The notes below the pieces were generated by a model. That model ran no database searches and had not been told where the DNA came from. It worked only from the letters and a program-made list of their open reading frames with translations. From Pseudosulfitobacter pseudonitzschiae (GTDB taxonomy: Bacteria > Pseudomonadota > Alphaproteobacteria > Rhodobacterales > Rhodobacteraceae), in the NCBI RefSeq assembly GCF_002222635.1, contig NZ_CP022415.1:1984001-2048000 (forward strand): a DNA stretch of 64,000 bases, in the 5' to 3' direction. This document shows, one piece after another, positions 58,723 through 64,000 of the stretch. The stretch's first letter is position 1; every line of letters begins with the position of its first letter. The position numbers and the translations under genes were made by a program.

Positions 58723-61641
58723 TTACTTGGTGTCCTTCAGCCCCATCAGGGCTGCGGCAAAAGGATTGTCCGGATCGATGGCCTTTTCCTTTTTCGGGGG
58801 GCGGGCGCTAAAGTTCTGGCCGCCTTGCGGCTTGCCACCCTTGCGCGGACCACCACCCTGTTTGCCACGGGGTTTGCCCTGTCCTTGACCCTTACCAGCG
58901 GGGCGACCGCCGCCTTGGCGCGCGTTGCCGCCACTGCGTGCGGGGCGTGCCCATGTAAAGGTATAGAAGACTTCGGTTTCGGGACCAGCCACTTCGGCGT
59001 CAGCGGCTTTGCCCACGGGCACTTCGGTTTCGCTGGCGTCGGGGATGTGGTTGCTGACTTCGGGTGTCTCGGCGGTTTCTTCGGCGATGGGGGCGATACC
59101 CTCGTCGTCGATAGCTGCCACTTCGGTAGGTACGTCATCGGCTGCTGGCGGAGTTTCCTCGGTGCCCGTAGCCGCCGTTGGAAGCACGCCTTCGGCGGCA
59201 TCCATGACCGGCACATCGGCGACAGATTGGCCCGCGTCCGTGGTCACAACGGCATCAGTCGCCTTGACCTTTTCGCGTTCGCCCATCTCGGCGTTATAGC
59301 CCAGCCCCTTCATCAGGTCGGCAAATTGTTCCAGCGTCATACCGGTGATCGACAACATATCGGCCTTGGCCTCGAACCCGCCACGGCTGTCTTCGGCGCG
59401 TAACATGTCTGCCAGACGTTCCAACATGTCGATGCGGATGGCCCGTGTGCCTGCCAGACGGTAGCCGGCCATTGTATCGGCCCCATCGGGCGCACCCACC
59501 GGCGCAGGAATGGTGACCAGTCCCGGCGGCGGCGCCTCGGGGAAGTCATCAAGATTGTTGGCCAGCGACCACAAAACCAGACGCAAACGTGTCGGTGCCG
59601 GTTTCAGCAGCAACGGCATAAAAATGGTGAACTGGCCAAAGCGGATGCCATGTTTACGCAACATGCCACGCGCGTCCTGATCCAGCGATTTGACATCGTC
59701 GGCAACCTTGCCGCGCGGCACGACGCCAAAATTCTCGACCATCTGAAAGGCAAAGCCACGGGCCAGCCCGGTCAGCGCCTCGTCTTTCGACAGGTTCAAC
59801 AATGGTTCGAACAATGCGGCGATCTTGCGGTCGATAAAGTGCTGCAAGCGGCGCTTTACCTTTTCGGTAACATCCGGTCCGGCCACATCGTCGACAAAGG
59901 CTTCGACCTGCGGTTTGAGCGGGTCGGACCCTGCCACAAGTTTGCCCACAGCGGTCGAGCCCCACATAAGGCCGCCCTGTTCGGTATAATCGATCTCGGT
60001 GTCCGGTGCGTTATAGAACCGGTCCGCCCGCAGGTGGAAGTGCGGTGCAAGCGCCTGCAAAGCAGCCGTCTTGATGGTCTTTGTTTCGGCGGCACCCGCG
60101 CCCTTATCCTGAGTGAAGCGGAAGCCTTCCAGCTTGCCCACGAATTCACCCTCGACAGTCACCTCACCGGCGTCATTTACATCGGCCACAATGGCCTCCT
60201 TCTGGCCCAGTCGGCGCAGCAGAACACTGGTGCGCCGATCTACAAATCGTTTCGTCAGCGCGCTATGAAGCGCATCCGACAGCCTGTCTTCTACATGGCG
60301 CGTCGCATCGCGCCAATGGCTAAGATCACTTGTCCACCCTTGCCGCTGCGCCACGTAGGTCCACGTTCGTATGAACGCAAGACGTTTAGACAACGCATCA
60401 ATGTCCCCGTCGGTTCGATCGATTCTGCGAATTTGTCGCGCCAACCAGTCATCGGGCAGCACGCCGCCCTGATGCAGATAGTTGAAAATAACCTCGCACT
60501 GGCTGGCATGTTCTTGATGGCTGATGCCGCGAAAATCGGGTATCCTACAGACATCCCACAACAATTTCACTGAAGCCGTATCACTGGCACGGGCAAAAAC
60601 CTCGTCGGCCTGCGCCAGAGAGCGCAGGGTTTTAAGATCATCCGCCTCGCGGGCGCGCACCAACACCTCGTGGTCGGGCTGCGCCTCCAGGCTGCGGATC
60701 AGCGTGTCGATGGTGGCGAATTTCAGCGCGTGGTTGCGCCAGTTCAGTTTGGACAGCGGTGTAAAGCGGTGGTCCATAATCGCCTGCGCCACGCCCGGTT
60801 CCAGTGGCGGCGCATCGCCGGTCCCGCCAAAACTGCCGTTTTTCTGCCCCCGCCCCGCACGGCCCGCGATCTGGGCCAGTTCGTTCGGCGCTAAGGGACG
60901 CATCCGCCGCCCGTCAAATTTCGACAGGCTGGAAAATGCAACGTGGTCCACATCAAGGTTCAGCCCCATGCCAATGGCGTCGGTCGCCACAAGGTAATCC
61001 ACCTCGCCCGACTGGTACATTTCGACCTGCGCATTACGGGTGCGCGGCGACAGCGCCCCCATGACCACAGCCGCGCCGCCCTTTTGACGGCGGATCAGCT
61101 CCGCGATGGCATAGACATTCTCGACCGAGAACCCGACGATGGCTGACCGTGGCCGCATACGGCTGATCTTTTTCTCGCCTGCATAGGTCAGGTCCGACAG
61201 GCGTTCGCGGGTCATCCACTGCACATGCGGCACCAGTGCTGCGATGGGCCCGCGCATGGTGGCGGCACCCAGAAACAACGTCTCGTGTTGCCCCCGCGCC
61301 CGCAGCAACCGGTCGGTGAAGACATGGCCGCGTTCGGGGTCGGCACACAGCTGGATTTCATCGACGGCCAAAAAATCGCAGCCCATGCCCTCGGGCATCG
61401 CCTCGACCGTGCAGATCCAGTATTGCGTGCGCGGCGGTACGATGCGTTCCTCGCCGGTGACCAGTGCCACCACCGACGGTCCGCGCAGGGCAACAACGCG
61501 GTCATAGACCTCGCGTGCAAGCAGACGCAGCGGCAGACCTATCACACCTGTGCGATAGGCCAGCATCCGTTCGATGGCATAGGTGGTTTTACCCGTGTTC
61601 GTCGGACCTAATACGGCCACGACGCGGCTGTCTTGTGCCAC
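58723..61641 (-). CDS. Suv3-like DExH RNA helicase
   Basis: 972 residues from GTG 61641. Superfamily 2 helicase with Walker A GPTNTGKT at 12-19, DEIQ (motif II), a SAT-equivalent GAATMRG, and motif VI QIAGRAGRG (about 262-270). The helicase core and a Suv3-like C-terminal region match mitochondrial Suv3, the RNA-degradosome helicase. The last 130 residues are a low-complexity Gly/Arg/Lys-rich tail (GGRPAGKGQGQGKPRGKQGGGPRKGG), likely RNA-binding. It ends directly against the S4 gene, so the two may act together in RNA turnover. Confidence 0.92.
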   Translation of the reverse strand: MAQDSRVVAVLGPTNTGKTTYAIERMLAYRTGVIGLPLRLLAREVYDRVVALRGPSVVALVTGEERIVPPRTQYWICTVEAMPEGMGCDFLAVDEIQLCADPERGHVFTDRLLRARGQHETLFLGAATMRGPIAALVPHVQWMTRERLSDLTYAGEKKISRMRPRSAIVGFSVENVYAIAELIRRQKGGAAVVMGALSPRTRNAQVEMYQSGEVDYLVATDAIGMGLNLDVDHVAFSSLSKFDGRRMRPLAPNELAQIAGRAGRGQKNGSFGGTGDAPPLEPGVAQAIMDHRFTPLSKLNWRNHALKFATIDTLIRSLEAQPDHEVLVRAREADDLKTLRSLAQADEVFARASDTASVKLLWDVCRIPDFRGISHQEHASQCEVIFNYLHQGGVLPDDWLARQIRRIDRTDGDIDALSKRLAFIRTWTYVAQRQGWTSDLSHWRDATRHVEDRLSDALHSALTKRFVDRRTSVLLRRLGQKEAIVADVNDAGEVTVEGEFVGKLEGFRFTQDKGAGAAETKTIKTAALQALAPHFHLRADRFYNAPDTEIDYTEQGGLMWGSTAVGKLVAGSDPLKPQVEAFVDDVAGPDVTEKVKRRLQHFIDRKIAALFEPLLNLSKDEALTGLARGFAFQMVENFGVVPRGKVADDVKSLDQDARGMLRKHGIRFGQFTIFMPLLLKPAPTRLRLVLWSLANNLDDFPEAPPPGLVTIPAPVGAPDGADTMAGYRLAGTRAIRIDMLERLADMLRAEDSRGGFEAKADMLSITGMTLEQFADLMKGLGYNAEMGEREKVKATDAVVTTDAGQSVADVPVMDAAEGVLPTAATGTEETPPAADDVPTEVAAIDDEGIAPIAEETAETPEVSNHIPDASETEVPVGKAADAEVAGPETEVFYTFTWARPARSGGNARQGGGRPAGKGQGQGKPRGKQGGGPRKGGKPQGGQNFSARPPKKEKAIDPDNPFAAALMGLKDTK

Positions 61642-61662
61642 GGTTGCGATCCCCGATCTAAC

Positions 61663-62220
61663 TTAAAGTGCGCGGCCGATTCCGTCCGCTTCAAGACGCA
61701 TCAGCGCATCCTTCGCGCTTTCGTGTCCGGGATTCAACTCAAGAACATGACCAAAGGCGCGGGCAGCCCCGATGCTGTCGCCAAACTCTTGCAGCATCAC
61801 GCCCAGCCCGAAAATCGCGTTATAGTTATAAGGGTTCAGCGCCAGCGTGCGCCAAAGATCCTCTAGTGCGGGGCCATAGAGGCCCGACTGGTGATAGGCC
61901 ATCGCGCGGACGTGATAGCCTTCGGCAAATTCCGGCGCGTGGTCGGTCAGGGCGGTCAGATGGTCGATGGCGGCGGCAAAATCCTGCTGCTCCATCGCCT
62001 TGCGGCCCCGTTCCAACAGCATGTTCATCGCAACCGATCCCGATTGCGCCCATGTGCGCTCAAGCTCGCGTTCGATCTGTGCGGCTTGGGCTGCGTCGGC
62101 GGTTTGCAACTGTTCAAGCAAGGCAGGAACATCACCTTGGGCCAGCGCGGGTATGGAATTCCCGACTGTCAGTGCGATTGCCGCAACGATAAGGTGGCGA
62201 AGGAGTGTTTTGATGCCCAT
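61663..62220 (-). CDS. TPR-containing exported protein
   Basis: 185 residues. Signal peptide to about residue 28 (MGIKTLLRHLIVAAIALTVG..PALAQ) and three to four tetratricopeptide repeats (AAIDHLTALTDHAPEFAEGYHVRAMAYHQSGLYGPALEDL and following). Periplasmic protein-interaction scaffold; the partner is unknown. Lies 21 bp upstream of the Suv3-like helicase on the same strand. Confidence 0.88.
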   Translation of the reverse strand: MGIKTLLRHLIVAAIALTVGNSIPALAQGDVPALLEQLQTADAAQAAQIERELERTWAQSGSVAMNMLLERGRKAMEQQDFAAAIDHLTALTDHAPEFAEGYHVRAMAYHQSGLYGPALEDLWRTLALNPYNYNAIFGLGVMLQEFGDSIGAARAFGHVLELNPGHESAKDALMRLEADGIGRAL

Positions 62221-62296
62221 AGTATTCTCGAATGTAACAGCTTGGCCGTGCAAATCCAGACATCGGCAGCAGCAATCGACAAAAAGGGCATGACAG

Positions 62297-62587
62297 ATGA
62301 GTGATGTGGTTCAAGAAGCGGTAAAAGTTCTTAACGAAAAGATGCAGGGGCAGGATTTTTCTGGCACCGCGAAGTTCGAGATCGAGGGCGAAGGATCGGT
62401 TATTATCGACAGCGACGGTGCCCACGTCGGTGACGAAGACGCCGATGTGACGCTGACAGCCGACGCCGAGACGTTTCAGGGCATCATCGACGGCGACACC
62501 AACCCCACATCAGCCTTCATGACCGGAAAGCTGAAAGTTGACGGTGACATGGGCATGGCGATGAAGCTGGCATCGGCTCTGGCCTGA
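62297..62587 (+). CDS. SCP2 sterol-binding-domain protein
   Basis: 96 residues, a single SCP2 fold: EAVKVLNEKMQGQDFSGTAKFEIEGEGSVIID, then DADVTLTADAETFQGIIDGDTNPTSAFMTGKLKVDGDMGMAMKLAS. Hydrophobic-ligand carrier; no sterol synthesis is implied in bacteria. Its stop overlaps the hydrolase start by one base, so the two are one operon. Confidence 0.92.
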   Translation: MSDVVQEAVKVLNEKMQGQDFSGTAKFEIEGEGSVIIDSDGAHVGDEDADVTLTADAETFQGIIDGDTNPTSAFMTGKLKVDGDMGMAMKLASALA

Positions 62588-63528
62588 TGACATTTGAGGC
62601 CGCACCCCTGTTCGTCGACCATCACCCGGGTCCGCCGGGGGGACAGGCCCATTGGGCCACCACGTCAGACGGGTTGCGGGTGCGGGTCGCCCACTGGAAT
62701 GCCAAGGCGCCCAAGGGCACCGTGTTGTTGTTCCCCGGACGCACCGAGTACGTCGAAAAATACGCCCCCGCCGCCAGCGAACTGGCGGCGCGCGGCTTTG
62801 CCACCGTTACGATCGACTGGCGTGGTCAGGGGTTAGCCGACCGGATGCTGGACGAGGTTCGCACCGGCCATGTCGTCGATTTTATGGATTATCAGAAAGA
62901 CGTGGCCAGTATGGTTGCACTGGCCCACGAAATGAAGCTGCCGCAACCTTGGTTTCTGCTGGGCCACTCGATGGGCGGGTGTATCGGCCTACGCGCGCTC
63001 TACGAAGGTCTTCCGGTAAAGGCGGCAGCCTTTACCGGGCCAATGTGGGGTATCCGTATCGCCGGACACTTGCGGCCTGTTGCTTGGGCACTTTCGCACA
63101 TTATGCCCAAGCTGGGGCAGGGGCACCGCCTGCCCCCCGGCACGAAACTGTCGTCCTACGTCATGTCCGACCCATTCGAAGACAACCTGCTGACCCGCGA
63201 CCGCGCAATGTGGGACATGATGGTGGACCAGTTGAACGCCCACCCCGAACTGGCGCTTGGTGGACCCAGCATCGCATGGCTGCGCGAAGCGTTGTTCGAA
63301 ACGCAGACCCTGTCCAAGATGGCAGCGCCGGATTTGCCCTGCATCGCCTTCATGGGTACCAATGAGCGGATCGTACACACCGAACGCGTGATCCAGCGCA
63401 TGGAAAACTGGCCCAAGGGTGATCTGATCATGGTCGAGGATGGCGAGCATGAGATTATCATGGAAGGACCGGCCAAGCGCGGCCCGATCTTCGATCAAAT
63501 GGTGCAAACCTTCCTTGCTGCGGCCTAG
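62587..63528 (+). CDS. Alpha/beta hydrolase (lysophospholipase/monoglyceride-lipase type)
   Basis: 313 residues. Oxyanion region VLLFPGRTEYVEKY, nucleophile elbow GHSMGG (Ser of the triad), and acid/His positions in the C-terminal third (FMGTNERIVH..VEDGEHEIIME). Cytosolic, no signal peptide. Coupled to the SCP2 protein, suggesting lipid or acyl-ester substrates carried by it. Confidence 0.92.
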   Translation: MTFEAAPLFVDHHPGPPGGQAHWATTSDGLRVRVAHWNAKAPKGTVLLFPGRTEYVEKYAPAASELAARGFATVTIDWRGQGLADRMLDEVRTGHVVDFMDYQKDVASMVALAHEMKLPQPWFLLGHSMGGCIGLRALYEGLPVKAAAFTGPMWGIRIAGHLRPVAWALSHIMPKLGQGHRLPPGTKLSSYVMSDPFEDNLLTRDRAMWDMMVDQLNAHPELALGGPSIAWLREALFETQTLSKMAAPDLPCIAFMGTNERIVHTERVIQRMENWPKGDLIMVEDGEHEIIMEGPAKRGPIFDQMVQTFLAAA

Positions 63529-63560
63529 GAACCTTTTGGCGACGTGCTAGGTTGGACGGC

Positions 63561-64000
63561 ATGGCCGATCCACTTTTGACATTCACCGAGTATGGAATCT
63601 ATTGCGCGCGGGGCGATTTTTACATTGACCCGTGGCGCCCCGTTGACCGTGCCCTGATCACCCACGGCCACGCCGACCACGCGCGCGGAGGTATGGGCCA
63701 CTATCTGGCCACTGACCTGGCCGCCCCCGTGATGCGGCACAGACTGGGCGGCATCCCGCTGGAAACTGTCCGCTACAACGAGGTACGCGACATCGGTGGT
63801 GTTTCGGTGTCCTTTCACCCTGCTGGCCATGTGCCCGGCTCGGCACAGATCCGTGTTGCGTATGGCGGCGAGGTTTGGGTCGCCTCGGGCGATTACAAGG
63901 TGGTCGATGACGGGCTGTCGACCCCGTTCGAACCGGTGCCCTGCCATCATTTTATCACCGAAAGCACCTTTGGCCTGCCGGTGTTCCGCTGGAAGCCGCA
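63561..64000 (+). CDS. Ligase-associated DNA exonuclease (partial, metallo-beta-lactamase fold)
   Basis: The first 146 residues are visible; the gene runs off the right edge. The metallo-beta-lactamase/beta-CASP metal motif HGHADHARGG (about 35-44) and later HVPGSAQIRV match the mRNA 3'-end processing exonuclease-like family that sits beside a bacterial ATP-dependent DNA ligase. The ligase itself would lie outside the window. Confidence 0.85.
   Translation, partial: MADPLLTFTEYGIYCARGDFYIDPWRPVDRALITHGHADHARGGMGHYLATDLAAPVMRHRLGGIPLETVRYNEVRDIGGVSVSFHPAGHVPGSAQIRVAYGGEVWVASGDYKVVDDGLSTPFEPVPCHHFITESTFGLPVFRWKP

Overview
The window is core chromosome of an alphaproteobacterium, almost certainly family Rhodobacteraceae (Roseobacter/Rhodobacter group). 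Evidence: GC-rich coding sequence; a division and cell-wall (dcw) cluster preceded by a long leader holding an UpsM-like small RNA; a DUF1127 gene followed by an array of CcsR-type (CCUCCUCCC-loop) small RNAs; and gene sets such as fdxA-S4-Suv3-like helicase. I see no transposon, prophage or CRISPR array. Both edges cut a gene: ftsW on the left and a ligase-associated exonuclease on the right.

1-13.8 kb: the dcw cluster on the minus strand, in transcription order mraZ-rsmH-ftsL-ftsI-murE-murF-mraY-murD. A divergently placed flavoprotein and a peroxiredoxin sit between murD and ftsW. Upstream of mraZ lies an 800-bp gene-free stretch with a strong minus-strand terminator, a predicted small RNA and two sets of TGGGN boxes spaced in 10-bp steps. 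The Mrp/ApbC Fe-S carrier gene follows. 13.8-18.9 kb: DUF1127 gene plus about 480 bp of CcsR-like hairpins; a cobalamin riboswitch in front of an uncharacterised 94-residue gene; uvrD/pcrA; and a PAS-like protein behind three helically phased TTAACCAT-type repeats (CtrA half-site-like). 19-23.3 kb: pyruvate carboxylase (TTG start), a VOC protein and tRNA-Gly(GCC).

23.4-31.6 kb: a sugar catabolic operon: LacI regulator behind two 16-bp palindromic operators 21 bp apart, xylose isomerase, TIM-barrel isomerase/epimerase, Gfo/Idh dehydrogenase, and ABC ATPase, permease and binding protein. No kinase is present. 31.6-36.3 kb: histidine genes hisB-hisH and hisA-hisF-hisE, separated by two opposite-strand DUF2147 genes. 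36.3-41 kb: a repeat element, a CoA-binding protein with a terminated small RNA in its leader, a zinc-ribbon protein, rlmB, tRNA-Tyr, a cytochrome c/multicopper oxidase pair and a DUF3307 protein.

41-50.5 kb: a 979-residue ABC-exporter-like protein with a degenerate ATPase and a C-terminal cyclic-nucleotide-binding domain, a hypothetical protein, a GT-A-like protein, O-acetylhomoserine sulfhydrylase, a SIMPL protein, and an 826-residue proline-rich membrane protein with PilM/GspL-like and GspC/PilP-like ends. 50.6-64 kb: hppD with a divergent Lrp regulator, a KefB/C-type antiporter, cobT and cobS, carD, fdxA, an S4 protein, a Suv3-like helicase, a TPR protein, an SCP2 protein, an alpha/beta hydrolase and the partial exonuclease.

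The most rewarding parts are the non-coding ones: the CcsR array, the UpsM/MraZ-box leader, the B12 riboswitch with its unknown target, a second small RNA near 36.9 kb, and several phased operator-like repeats. All family assignments come from reading the sequence; no database search was run.
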